From a virus, in IMG/VR virus record IMGVR_UViG_3300020201_000067, positions 1-33,865 of that record: 33,865 nucleotides of DNA. One strand, written 5' to 3'. The number at the start of each line of letters is the position of its first letter. Position 1 is the stretch's first letter. The notes under the pieces were generated by a model. The model was not told the DNA's origin. It searched no databases and worked only from the letters and a program-made list of their open reading frames with translations. Below, one piece after another: positions 1-6,942 of the stretch. Made by a program: the position numbers and the translations under genes.

Positions 1-1
1 A

Positions 2-214
2 ATAAAGTCTTCTAATTTTATTTCTATATATCGACATATAAAGGGTGACTCTTATAACAAGATAGGCATTTATAATATTCAAAAAGATAAAATGGATTAT
101 AAATCATGCTCAAAAAATGAAAATACTAAAATTTTAAAAGAAGATAAATTAATAATTTTAAATCAATTTGAAATTTTAGTTAATGAAATTATAATTCAGG
201 ATATAATTGTTTAA
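2..214 (+). CDS. Small protein of unknown function, 5' end outside window, tail-bearing
   Basis: An open frame enters from the left edge and ends at a TAA, giving the last 70 residues of a protein whose start is not in the window. I recognise no fold. The piece is rich in I, K, N and Y. It ends in NEIIIQDIIV, the first of ten copies of a C-terminal tail shared by genes in the first 12 kb. The stop codon lies inside a 31-bp tandem duplication that also supplies the start of the next gene. The role is unknown; by position it belongs with the four small genes that follow. Confidence 0.6.
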   Translation: MKSSNFISIYRHIKGDSYNKIGIYNIQKDKMDYKSCSKNENTKILKEDKLIILNQFEILVNEIIIQDIIV

Positions 215-267
215 AAAAATAAGCTCAGCATATGATATTGTTTAAAAAAATAAGCTTAGCATCTGAT
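206..267 (+). repeat. 31-bp imperfect tandem duplication
   Basis: Bases 206-236 and 237-267 match at 29 of 31 positions; each copy starts ATTGTTTAAAAAAATAAGC. The differences are C225 versus T256 and A232 versus C263. Copy 1 holds the stop of the upstream gene (212-214) and the ATG of the next gene (232). In copy 2 that ATG is CTG. The period is not a multiple of three, so the two copies are read in different frames. The duplication therefore sits exactly on a gene junction. Confidence 0.9.
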
Positions 268-564
268 AAAGAAATATCTGGATATTTTAAGGTGGATAAG
301 TATCTTTATAATATTACAGGTTTCGTTTATTGTAAACGCATAGATTTTATTATTGCTTGTCGAAACCCCGATCTTGATATTTCAACTTTTTGCGGATATG
401 ATCCGGTTACTGAAATGTTTTATGATAGTTCTTTTAATAATATACTAAATATAAAAAAAATAAAAGACCCAGCATTATTAACGCTATTTAAAAATACAAA
501 ACTGTTAAATGAAACTTTAAAAAAAGCTGAAGATTATTTTATAATAGAAAATATAGTTAAATGA
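232..564 (+). CDS. Small protein of unknown function, tail-bearing
   Basis: A 110-residue protein I do not recognise. The N-terminal two thirds alternate aromatic and hydrophobic residues as expected for beta strands (YLYNITGFVYCKRIDFIIAC), followed by a probable helix and the tail IIENIVK. The ATG lies in the first copy of a 31-bp duplication, and no Shine-Dalgarno sequence precedes it. The stop overlaps the next start as ATGA, which suggests translation by termination and re-initiation. No signal peptide or membrane segment is apparent. Size, position in a run of similar small genes and shared tail suggest an early phage-host interaction protein, but that is inference. Confidence 0.7.
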   Translation: MILFKKISLASDKEISGYFKVDKYLYNITGFVYCKRIDFIIACRNPDLDISTFCGYDPVTEMFYDSSFNNILNIKKIKDPALLTLFKNTKLLNETLKKAEDYFIIENIVK

Positions 565-872
565 ATGATAAATTTTTGAGCAAATTAAACCAAAAAGCAC
601 ATGATGAGATAATCTTGTCTTTAAATGATGAAGCAAAGTTAGCCATTATAGACATTTCAGAAACTGGAAAATTTGGAAGTAAAGATTTCAAAAGTATACG
701 TAATGCTATGCGTTCTTTTCATACTTTATGTAAAGTAGGGCTCGTTAGTGCTGGTAGAAATGGTGGCATTATTATCAATAAAGAATGCGAAGATGCTTTT
801 CAATTATTAAAATCAACAAATGATTATGAAAGATTGATTAAAGAACGTATTATCAAAAAAATTATAGAATGA
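561..872 (+). CDS. Small protein, possible winged-helix fold, tail-bearing
   Basis: A 103-residue protein that differs from its neighbours in composition: mostly helical, with a stretch (about residues 45-75) that looks like a recognition helix followed by a wing hairpin, FHTLCKVGLVSAGRNGG. A winged-helix DNA-binding role is plausible but not proven. It ends in RIIKKIIE, the same tail as the beta-rich small proteins around it, which argues that the tail is a separate module. It starts in an ATGA overlap with the previous gene, ends in an ATGA overlap with the next, and has no Shine-Dalgarno sequence. Confidence 0.7.
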   Translation: MNDKFLSKLNQKAHDEIILSLNDEAKLAIIDISETGKFGSKDFKSIRNAMRSFHTLCKVGLVSAGRNGGIIINKECEDAFQLLKSTNDYERLIKERIIKKIIE

Positions 873-1225
873 ATAGTTTTTATAAAGTACAAGACCAGTT
901 GACAATAAATGGTTTTATTTATTTATTTATTTTAAGTTTTTATAAACCAAATATTAATTCCATATATAATGTTGACTCAATATATGTTTCATATATCGGC
1001 ACAAAAGATAGATATGAGTATGCTCATCTTGGCATATACGATTTTGAAAATAAAACTCTTATAGATAATACTGGCAATATGTATTTTCGAACTGATTCTC
1101 AAGTAAATTGCGTTAAAAAACTATTCAAGTCTAATATTTTTGATACAAACTTATTACATGATATTATTGAAGATTTAGTTAAAAAATATAAAAATGAACT
1201 TATGATTATGGATATCATACAATGA
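869..1225 (+). CDS. Small protein of unknown function, tail-bearing
   Basis: A 118-residue protein of unknown function. The N-terminal part is rich in aromatic and branched residues in an alternating pattern (predicted beta); the last 40 residues look helical and end in NELMIMDIIQ, another copy of the shared tail. An early hydrophobic run, about residues 14-26 (INGFIYLFILSFY), is short for a membrane span and fits a core strand better. ATGA overlaps link it to the genes on both sides, and there is no recognisable ribosome binding site. Confidence 0.7.
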   Translation: MNSFYKVQDQLTINGFIYLFILSFYKPNINSIYNVDSIYVSYIGTKDRYEYAHLGIYDFENKTLIDNTGNMYFRTDSQVNCVKKLFKSNIFDTNLLHDIIEDLVKKYKNELMIMDIIQ

Positions 1226-1575
1226 TTTTTAAATTTATATTAGATAATATTTTTGTAAGCAGAAAATGGTACGAAAATTATAGCGATATTAGCAAAAGTG
1301 GATGGTATTTTGTGTATTATCCAGGCAAACATAACAAGCATCTGTTAGCAAATAGTGCTATTTATGTTATTGTTGATGAGTTTTTAGGATCAAATGTTCA
1401 CACGGCATGCAGCACTCATGCGACAAACAATAATATTTATATTGGCTATAATCGTGAGAGTGACCACTGCATTTATTATGGACCAATTAAAGTAAATAAA
1501 CAAAATATTAAACCGCCGAAGAAAATGGTCGAGAAGATTCGAAATGAAAATATAATAAAACACATTGTAGAGTAA
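1222..1575 (+). CDS. Small protein of unknown function, tail-bearing
   Basis: A 117-residue protein, last of the run of small genes before the recombinase. It contains a W/Y-rich beta-like region (SGWYFVYYPGKHNKHLLANS) and several His and Cys residues around 50-85, but no clear metal motif. It ends in RNENIIKHIVE, matching the shared C-terminal tail. It starts in an ATGA overlap with the gene before. The downstream gene, by contrast, has its own strong ribosome binding site. Function unknown. Confidence 0.7.
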   Translation: MIFKFILDNIFVSRKWYENYSDISKSGWYFVYYPGKHNKHLLANSAIYVIVDEFLGSNVHTACSTHATNNNIYIGYNRESDHCIYYGPIKVNKQNIKPPKKMVEKIRNENIIKHIVE

Positions 1576-1594
1576 TTTAAAAGGAGAAATAATT

Positions 1595-2557
1595 ATGAGT
1601 ATTGATTTAGATAAAATTGTTGTAACTGTTAAGAAAAGTTTTGGAAAAGATAAGGGTTTGGCTGATAAGGTTAGTCGAGGAGATATGATTCACAGGCCAA
1701 CCGGTGATGAAGATTTTGTTCATTGGAAAGGATCCCCTTTTGAGCAGCTTACTGGAGTGAAAGGATTACCTTTTGGTAAGGTTGTACAAATAGCTGGAAA
1801 ACCAGATTCTGGTAAATCTACACACGCCGCTCAATTTATGAAATTAGCCCAAGATCAAGACTGCACTGTAATCCTGTTTGATTCAGAAAATAAATTTAGT
1901 GCTAATCGGTTTGATAAATACTTTGGAGGCAAAAGTGACGATCTTTTGGTGATTACATCAAAGATGATCCTAGAGGGCGCAGAAATGTGTGTGCGTTATA
2001 TTAAAGCAATTAAAGAGCAAGATAGGGCACGCAAAATATTATTGGTTTGGGACAGTATCGGTGGTTCATTACCCAAAAATGAAGGAGATGGACACTCTAT
2101 GGATGCTTCTAAGCAAATGGCAGCAGCAGCCAAAGAAAATGGTGCGGCATTACGAGGTATTCTTAGAGAAATTGAAGCTTGGAGAGATCCTAAAACTGGA
2201 AAAGAAACCATAGCAGTATTATTAATTAATCAAAGTTATAGTAATATTGGTTCTCCTGGTCAAACAGAGGCTGGAGGTAATAAGATTTTTTATTATAGCT
2301 CGATAATTTTGCAGTTAACACGTAAAAAAGACCTTATTGTTACTCGCAATAAAATTAAGCGCAAAATAGGAATTGTATCAAGAGCTAAAGTAAAAAAGAA
2401 TCATTTGTTTGATGGAGAGGATTCTATTTCCGAACTGGACTTAGCAATTAGGGCCGGTGGTATTACATCAATGCTTGATTCTGTCGCTGCAGAAAAAGAA
2501 GGCTGGGATGTTGGTGGAGAGGATGACAATGATACGGAGGGCGAATCAGAAGATTAA
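1595..2557 (+). CDS. uvsX: RecA/UvsX-like recombinase
   Basis: A 320-residue RecA-fold ATPase that would form filaments on single-stranded DNA and drive strand exchange in recombination-dependent phage replication. Visible motifs are Walker A GKPDSGKST (68-76), Walker B KILLVWDS (147-154), and the strand plus DNA-binding loop region VLLINQSYSNIGSPGQTEAGG just past residue 200. The C-terminus is acidic (GGEDDNDTEGESED), as in RecA and UvsX proteins. It is shorter than E. coli RecA or T4 UvsX. A strong Shine-Dalgarno (AAAAGGAG) precedes the ATG. SSB and a RuvC-like resolvase nearby fit a recombination module. The last 29 bases overlap an HNH endonuclease gene. Confidence 0.93.
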   Translation: MSIDLDKIVVTVKKSFGKDKGLADKVSRGDMIHRPTGDEDFVHWKGSPFEQLTGVKGLPFGKVVQIAGKPDSGKSTHAAQFMKLAQDQDCTVILFDSENKFSANRFDKYFGGKSDDLLVITSKMILEGAEMCVRYIKAIKEQDRARKILLVWDSIGGSLPKNEGDGHSMDASKQMAAAAKENGAALRGILREIEAWRDPKTGKETIAVLLINQSYSNIGSPGQTEAGGNKIFYYSSIILQLTRKKDLIVTRNKIKRKIGIVSRAKVKKNHLFDGEDSISELDLAIRAGGITSMLDSVAAEKEGWDVGGEDDNDTEGESED

Positions 2558-3476
2558 TTATAATATAGGCTGTATTTTTGAATATACTAATAGAAAAATA
2601 TGTAATAATTGTAAAATAATAAAATTATTTACAGAATATTCATTTTATAATAAATCTAAAAATATATTAAAAAATTCTTGTAAATCTTGTTTAAATCAAG
2701 AATCTAAAGAATACATGCTTAGAAAGATTGGGCGTAAAATTGTTGACAGGCCAAAAATATTAATTAATGGTAAAACTTTTGCTCAAATGAATGATATAGA
2801 GAAGAAACTTTATTTCATAGAATATAGAAAAATAAACTCAGCTAGAATTAAAAAGCAAAGAGAAAATTATAGAACAAACAATAAAGAAAAAATTGATGCC
2901 TTACTTAAAATAAGAAAAGCAAAATATAAAGGCTCTAAAATGGAGGCGCGAGATAAGCAGGCAACAAAACAATGGAGAAAAGATAAACGCGAAAAAGATC
3001 CGTTTTTTAGATTATTAGAGAGTGTATCTTCTAATATAAGAATATCTTTAAAATCATCAAATATAAAAAAAAATAAATCATCAGCTAAATTGCTAGGACT
3101 TGTGATCGAAGATTTTTTTAAAAATTTAGAAAATCAATTCGAACCGTGGATGACTTGGGAAAATAGAGGAATTATTAGCAATAACTACAATAAAGATGAT
3201 ATTTCAACTTTCACTTGGCAACCAGATCATATAATCCCACAATGTGCTTATATATTATCTAAAGATGGCAACACTATTTGGGAAGATTCTATACGGGATC
3301 TTTGGTCAAGCAAAAATTTGAGACCACTAGAATCAAAGGCCAATAATATAAAAAGAGGTTTAGTAGTACAAAAAGCCATCGATATTATACAGATTCATCC
3401 GCACATAACCCAATACTTAACCCCTGAATACCTCAAAAAAGTCGAAGAATTTAGGAAAACCAAAACCAACGCATAA
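2529..3476 (+). CDS. HNH homing endonuclease
   Basis: A 315-residue free-standing HNH nuclease. An N-terminal zinc finger uses C25/C28 and C51/C54. A basic, lysine-rich middle follows, and the HNH core includes WQPDHIIPQ (D233, H234) and NLRPLESKANN (from N263). Such proteins cut DNA at a target site and spread their own gene by repair. I chose the ATG at 2529 because GGAGAGG at 2516-2522 lies six bases upstream; an upstream in-frame ATG at 2457 would reach deep into the recombinase gene without a ribosome site. It overlaps the end of the recombinase gene by 29 bases, so it probably arrived by insertion at this junction. Codon use is more A/T-rich than in the recombinase. Confidence 0.88.
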   Translation: MIRRANQKINYNIGCIFEYTNRKICNNCKIIKLFTEYSFYNKSKNILKNSCKSCLNQESKEYMLRKIGRKIVDRPKILINGKTFAQMNDIEKKLYFIEYRKINSARIKKQRENYRTNNKEKIDALLKIRKAKYKGSKMEARDKQATKQWRKDKREKDPFFRLLESVSSNIRISLKSSNIKKNKSSAKLLGLVIEDFFKNLENQFEPWMTWENRGIISNNYNKDDISTFTWQPDHIIPQCAYILSKDGNTIWEDSIRDLWSSKNLRPLESKANNIKRGLVVQKAIDIIQIHPHITQYLTPEYLKKVEEFRKTKTNA

Positions 3477-3484
3477 GGCAATAT

Positions 3485-3826
3485 ATGTTACAAGAAGCAA
3501 CTGCCAATCAGCAGGCACTCAGTAAAATTAAACAAGGAGGCTCAACATTACCTCTCCAAAAGATACTAATAGCTGGATTGAAACCAAATGAAATTATTTA
3601 TTATTATGCGCTTACCTTAAAGGAGGGCCCATTATATTTAGAAATTATTGGTTTCGAATGTCCACCAGAGGTAAATCACATAAAATCCAAAAAAAATGTT
3701 ACAAAAATAATAACATACAATGATGCACAAAATTACGCCAGAGAAAACAAAGACACTATTATTAGTAAAAAAATAAGCTGGCAAAGAATAATCGAGATAC
3801 AAAACTTAAGCTACATATTAAAGTAA
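3485..3826 (+). CDS. Hypothetical protein
   Basis: A 113-residue protein I cannot assign. It begins eight bases after the HNH gene and ends 48 bases before SSB. The middle reads like alternating beta strands (NEIIYYYALTLKEGPLYLEI) and the C-terminal part like a helix ending NLSYILK, which only weakly resembles the shared tail of its neighbours and is not counted with it. There are no cysteine clusters, signal peptide or membrane segment. Its place between recombinase and SSB suggests a role in DNA metabolism, on position only. Confidence 0.6.
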   Translation: MLQEATANQQALSKIKQGGSTLPLQKILIAGLKPNEIIYYYALTLKEGPLYLEIIGFECPPEVNHIKSKKNVTKIITYNDAQNYARENKDTIISKKISWQRIIEIQNLSYILK

Positions 3827-3874
3827 GCTTAAGAAAATAAGTTAAATAAAACATAAAATACAAAAGGATAAAAT

Positions 3875-4594
3875 ATGAGTACATTTGGAGCAACAAGTTG
3901 GGATACAGAGCCATCAAATGGTGGTCAAAATCGTAAAGGTTCTGATACATTCTTGAAATTAGAGTCTGGCGATAACGTAATGCGTATTGTCACGAAGCCT
4001 CATGAATATTTAGTACATGACTTTAAGCCTATTAAAGATGCGCCTGGTTATGGCACTAAGCTTAAATCATCAATGTATCATGGTGCGGATCCATTATGTG
4101 AGGCGCCATGGAACCTTAAACCAAAACAACGTTGGTATCTTGGCGTAATTGATCGGAAAACTCAGAGTTATAAAATTCTAGATATTTCGTCATCAGTTTT
4201 TAAAGGTATACAAGTACTAGTTCGTGATGAAGATTGGGGGGATCCATCTCAATATGATGTTAACGTGAAAGTTAATAAACAGGGCGGTGCCGCAGGATAT
4301 TACATGGTGACACCAAAATCAAAAAAACCATTAAGCGCTTCTGATTTAGATATTCGCAATAATATTAATCCGGAAGATCTGAAACGCAGGTGTACTCCTC
4401 CAACATACGAAGATGTAAAAAAACGTATGGACGAGGTAATTACAAAGGCAAACATTTCAGGCGATAATGTTACCGCTTCAGTGCCTGTTGTAAAAAGTGA
4501 TGTTGTGGCAAAGGTAGAAACAGTGGAAACACCTCAAACAGTGGAAACAGATACCAATGTTGACGATTTTGATTTTCCAGCTGCTGATGAATAA
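3875..4594 (+). CDS. ssb: Single-stranded DNA-binding protein
   Basis: A 239-residue protein of the gp32-like phage SSB type. The N-terminal core has the pattern FLKLESGDNVMRIVTKPHEY, followed by basic and aromatic beta strands (KQRWYLGVIDRKTQSYKILD) suited to binding single-stranded DNA. The last 50 residues are low-complexity, ending in the acidic DDFDFPAADE, the kind of tail SSBs use to recruit partner proteins. It would coat ssDNA during replication and cooperate with the recombinase upstream. AAAGGAT precedes the ATG. A rho-independent terminator follows the stop, so it probably closes a transcription unit. Confidence 0.85.
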   Translation: MSTFGATSWDTEPSNGGQNRKGSDTFLKLESGDNVMRIVTKPHEYLVHDFKPIKDAPGYGTKLKSSMYHGADPLCEAPWNLKPKQRWYLGVIDRKTQSYKILDISSSVFKGIQVLVRDEDWGDPSQYDVNVKVNKQGGAAGYYMVTPKSKKPLSASDLDIRNNINPEDLKRRCTPPTYEDVKKRMDEVITKANISGDNVTASVPVVKSDVVAKVETVETPQTVETDTNVDDFDFPAADE

Positions 4595-4615
4595 TAGATA
4601 AATAACAGATTAATT

Positions 4616-4641
4616 AAGGCAATCTTCGGGTTGCCTTTTTT
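4616..4641 (+). terminator. Rho-independent terminator after ssb
   Basis: A perfect 7-bp stem, AAGGCAA (4616-4622) with TTGCCTT (4631-4637), has the loop TCTTCGGG and continues into a run of T. It lies 21 bases after the SSB stop and 29 bases before the RuvC-like start. It is the clearest terminator in the window. Confidence 0.88.
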
Positions 4642-4669
4642 ATTATATTACTACTGTCATATATACAGT

Positions 4670-5233
4670 ATGAAAACTAAAATATTAGGCTTAGATATAT
4701 CGTCATCAACTATTGGCGTATCATTAATTGAACAAAACGATAAGAATTTGAAATTAAAACTTTTACATTACGAATATTATAAACCTCCAAAAGAGGGCTC
4801 TATATTTGAAAGATTATCTGCAATTAAAAGTTATATTTTAGAAATATTGTCCAAACATAAGCCTGATGAAGTAGTAATTGAAGATTACATACAATTCATG
4901 TCTGGAGGTTCCGGGGCAAAGACGATTCAATTATTAGCAATTATTAATAGAACAGTAGGCTTGACAGTGTATGAAAAAATTGGTAAAGTTCCCCATCTAC
5001 TTGGTGTTCCTACGATTAGAAAATTAATTAAGCCTGAGGGATATGAAGGCAAGGTAGGCAAAGAAGAAGTGCCAGAGATTGTTGCCGAAATTTTAGGAAT
5101 TAAGTTTCCTTGGGAATATAATAAAAAAGCTCGTGCGATAATTGAAAATTATGATATTGCTGATGGTATTGCTGTAGGAATAGCTTGGACAAAGTTTCGA
5201 CGTGAACAAATGATAAAGGATATAGTAGAGTGA
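4670..5233 (+). CDS. ruvC: RuvC-like Holliday junction resolvase, tail-bearing
   Basis: A 187-residue RuvC-superfamily nuclease with an RNase H-like fold. Acidic residues at the expected places are D9 in LGLDISSSTIG, E71 in VVIEDYIQF, and D162/D165 in NYDIADGIAVGIAW. It would cut branched recombination or replication intermediates, probably before packaging. The ATG at 4670 is preferred over a TTG inside the upstream terminator (4631), because MKTKILGLD is the natural start of the fold. No Shine-Dalgarno is visible. The C-terminus, RREQMIKDIVE, carries the tail seen on the small unknown genes; this is the only tail-bearing protein here with a recognised function. Confidence 0.87.
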   Translation: MKTKILGLDISSSTIGVSLIEQNDKNLKLKLLHYEYYKPPKEGSIFERLSAIKSYILEILSKHKPDEVVIEDYIQFMSGGSGAKTIQLLAIINRTVGLTVYEKIGKVPHLLGVPTIRKLIKPEGYEGKVGKEEVPEIVAEILGIKFPWEYNKKARAIIENYDIADGIAVGIAWTKFRREQMIKDIVE

Positions 5234-5260
5234 GTGTTTAAGGCCATACTCTGCCAAACA

Positions 5261-5293
5261 AAATATTATTGATGGAGATAGAAAATAATATTT
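5261..5293 (+). other. Perfect 10-bp inverted repeat in the largest gene gap
   Basis: AAATATTATT (5261-5270) pairs exactly with AATAATATTT (5284-5293) around a 13-base loop containing GGAGA. It lies in the 140-base gap 5234-5373 after the resolvase. All pairs are A-T and no T-run follows, so it is not a standard terminator; an operator or mRNA structure is possible. The rest of the gap holds a TATAAC that could be a -10 box (near 5331) without a convincing -35. I saw nothing else there. Confidence 0.5.
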
Positions 5294-5373
5294 AGTATTG
5301 ATTTGTTTCTGATATTCTCACTGTTTTAATTATAACATGAGATTATTTTAATTATTTACAATTATAAAAAAAA

Positions 5374-5643
5374 ATGACTAAAAATATAATAAATTGGTTA
5401 AATGTTGAAGAAATAACACAGCTTGGTATTTATTATTGTTATAATACTAATAATACTAAAAATACTAAAAATTCAAAACTCATGGTTAATTATCCTTATG
5501 ATATTGAATATTTAAAAGGCAGTGTGTGGGCAAAACGTACTTTATTTTTTCATTCTTCTTCAGGAATTGATCCCGGCCCTCCATCAAAAAATGTAATAAA
5601 GAACTTTAAAATAAAATTAATGATTAAGGAAATAATAGAATGA
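5374..5643 (+). CDS. Small protein of unknown function, tail-bearing
   Basis: An 89-residue unknown protein. It contains a short repeat, [12 protein letters not shown] (about residues 25-36), encoded by AATACT-type repeats, then aromatic-rich segments, and ends in KLMIKEIIE, the shared tail. No Shine-Dalgarno precedes its ATG, only an A-rich stretch. Its stop overlaps the dnaJ start as ATGA, and the tail codons include AAGGAAA, which can serve as the ribosome site for dnaJ. The two genes are therefore probably translationally linked. Confidence 0.65.
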   Translation: MTKNIINWLNVEEITQLGIYYCYNTNNTKNTKNSKLMVNYPYDIEYLKGSVWAKRTLFFHSSSGIDPGPPSKNVIKNFKIKLMIKEIIE

Positions 5644-6614
5644 ATTTACAAGAAGCATATAAATTACTAGATGTAAAAGAAGGATCAACAGAAGACGAGG
5701 TAAATAAAGCTTTTCGTAAGTTGGCAATTAAATATCACCCTGACAAAAATAAAGATGACCCCATTGGTGCTGAAAAGAAATTTAAAGAAATTAATGAGGC
5801 ATTTCAAACAATTAATAATCCTGAAAAATTTAGAGATAGCGGGGTTGGTTTTCAGCAACAGCATAATCATGGTGGATTTGATATGTCAGATATTTTTCGA
5901 CATGTTATGCACCAACAGCAAGTTCCACGTAATCAAAAACCAACTGCTCAGGCATCCGTAAAAATAACTTTTGCTCAGTCAGTATTGGGTTGTGCCAAAG
6001 ATATTACTTTTAAGCGTTATGAAAAGTGTAGTGGGTGTAACGGTAATGGCGGTAAAACAACTGTAGATAATTGTATTAGTTGTGGAGGAACAGGCCAAAA
6101 ACAAATGGTTAGTGGTAATGTCAGAATGGTGCGAGGATGTGAGGTTTGTAATGGTTCTGGTAAAAAGTTTGATGCTTGTAAGTCTTGTGTTGGTATAGGT
6201 TCTAAGACAGAATCGTTTACATGTAATGTGAATTTACCTGGAGGATTAGAAAATCAACAAAGAATCAGGTTGGAGGGAGCTGGTAATTTTGAAGTATCTT
6301 CGCCTCACGGAGATATGAGATCGCCTGTTATTATTGCTATTGAAGTTGAAAAAGATTTTGATATGATTTTGGTAGAAGAAAATGTAGTATCAAATATTAC
6401 AATTAATCTTTTAGAAGCACTTCAGGGTACTAATAAAAAAGTTAGAACGGTTAAGGGTGATTTGACACTAAAAGTTCGAGCTAAGACGAAAAACAAAGAT
6501 ATACTAAAGGTTGGAGGATATGGTGTAGCAGGAGCCGGTGCGCACCTATTTAACATTAACGTTGATTATCCGGATAACGTTGATGATTTGATAAACATTT
6601 TAGAGAAAGAATAA
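5640..6614 (+). CDS. dnaJ: DnaJ (Hsp40) co-chaperone
   Basis: A 324-residue DnaJ with J domain (about 1-65, HPD at 33-35) and four CxxCxGxG-type zinc repeats at C130/C133, C145/C148, C167/C170 and C180/C183, followed by the substrate-binding C-terminal domains. The fourth repeat is slightly altered (CKSCVGIG). The Gly/Phe linker is short and contains few glycines, with a Q/H-rich stretch (QQQHNHGG) instead. DnaJ stimulates the ATPase of DnaK; no dnaK is in the window, so it may recruit the host chaperone for replication or capsid assembly. It overlaps the preceding gene by four bases and is followed one base later by a zinc-ribbon gene. Chaperone genes of this completeness are uncommon in phages. 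Confidence 0.95.
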   Translation: MNLQEAYKLLDVKEGSTEDEVNKAFRKLAIKYHPDKNKDDPIGAEKKFKEINEAFQTINNPEKFRDSGVGFQQQHNHGGFDMSDIFRHVMHQQQVPRNQKPTAQASVKITFAQSVLGCAKDITFKRYEKCSGCNGNGGKTTVDNCISCGGTGQKQMVSGNVRMVRGCEVCNGSGKKFDACKSCVGIGSKTESFTCNVNLPGGLENQQRIRLEGAGNFEVSSPHGDMRSPVIIAIEVEKDFDMILVEENVVSNITINLLEALQGTNKKVRTVKGDLTLKVRAKTKNKDILKVGGYGVAGAGAHLFNINVDYPDNVDDLINILEKE

Positions 6615-6615
6615 T

Positions 6616-6942
6616 ATGGGGTTTTTAATTAATTGTACAACTAAAGGCTGTCGTCAGGAAGTTGAACCAATGTATGATTCAGTTACCAATGTTGCTAGTT
6701 GCCCGATTTGTTTAAATGAAATAACAAATATAACTCAATTTGCTAAAAATCAAATGAAATCTTTAGGCCATGCAAAAAGAGAAGATGTGAAAACAGCTTT
6801 CTCTGTTAAGTGTGTAAATTGTGGCAAAATTGATAAGCCTGATGTAAAGGGCAATAAGGGCTTTTGTAAAAGTTGCAAATGTGATATGAAGTTAACGGGA
6901 CCATTCTTACAAATGATGAAAGTAAATAAATTTTCCGAATGA
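6616..6942 (+). CDS. Zinc-ribbon protein, possible primase partner
   Basis: A 108-residue protein with two cysteine clusters: C7/C12 with C29/C32, and C66/C69 with C84/C87 (plus C89). These would form two zinc ribbons. It starts one base after dnaJ and overlaps the primase gene by four bases (ATGA). DnaG-type primases normally carry an N-terminal zinc domain, and the next gene lacks one, so this protein may supply the template-reading zinc module in trans. That is inference from position; a transcription or assembly role is also possible. Confidence 0.7.
   Translation: MGFLINCTTKGCRQEVEPMYDSVTNVASCPICLNEITNITQFAKNQMKSLGHAKREDVKTAFSVKCVNCGKIDKPDVKGNKGFCKSCKCDMKLTGPFLQMMKVNKFSE

Noticed and set aside
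1996-2211. Minus-strand frame across the recombinase gene and similar reverse frames elsewhere
   Set aside because: All are mirror frames of clear + strand genes, without ribosome sites or recognisable products.
2457-2528. Longer N-terminus for the HNH gene from ATG 2457
   Set aside because: It lies wholly within the recombinase gene, has no ribosome site, and the extra residues match no HNH protein; ATG 2529 has GGAGAGG six bases upstream.
3792-3826. C-terminus NLSYILK of the 3485 gene as another tail
   Set aside because: The spacing of Ile residues does not fit the others; counting it would loosen the pattern.
4631-4669. TTG start adding 13 residues to the RuvC-like protein
   Set aside because: It starts inside the stem of the terminator; MKTKILGLD from 4670 is the natural beginning of the fold.
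5335-5377. Possible further decayed copy of the C-terminal tail (reads LIIYNYKKK before a TGA)
   Set aside because: The match is weak, no start lies upstream in frame, and A/T-rich DNA gives such residues easily.
5435-5473. AATACT-type short repeats as a candidate CRISPR or iteron
   Set aside because: They are a few in-frame trinucleotide pairs coding [12 protein letters not shown], with no spacers and no palindromes.
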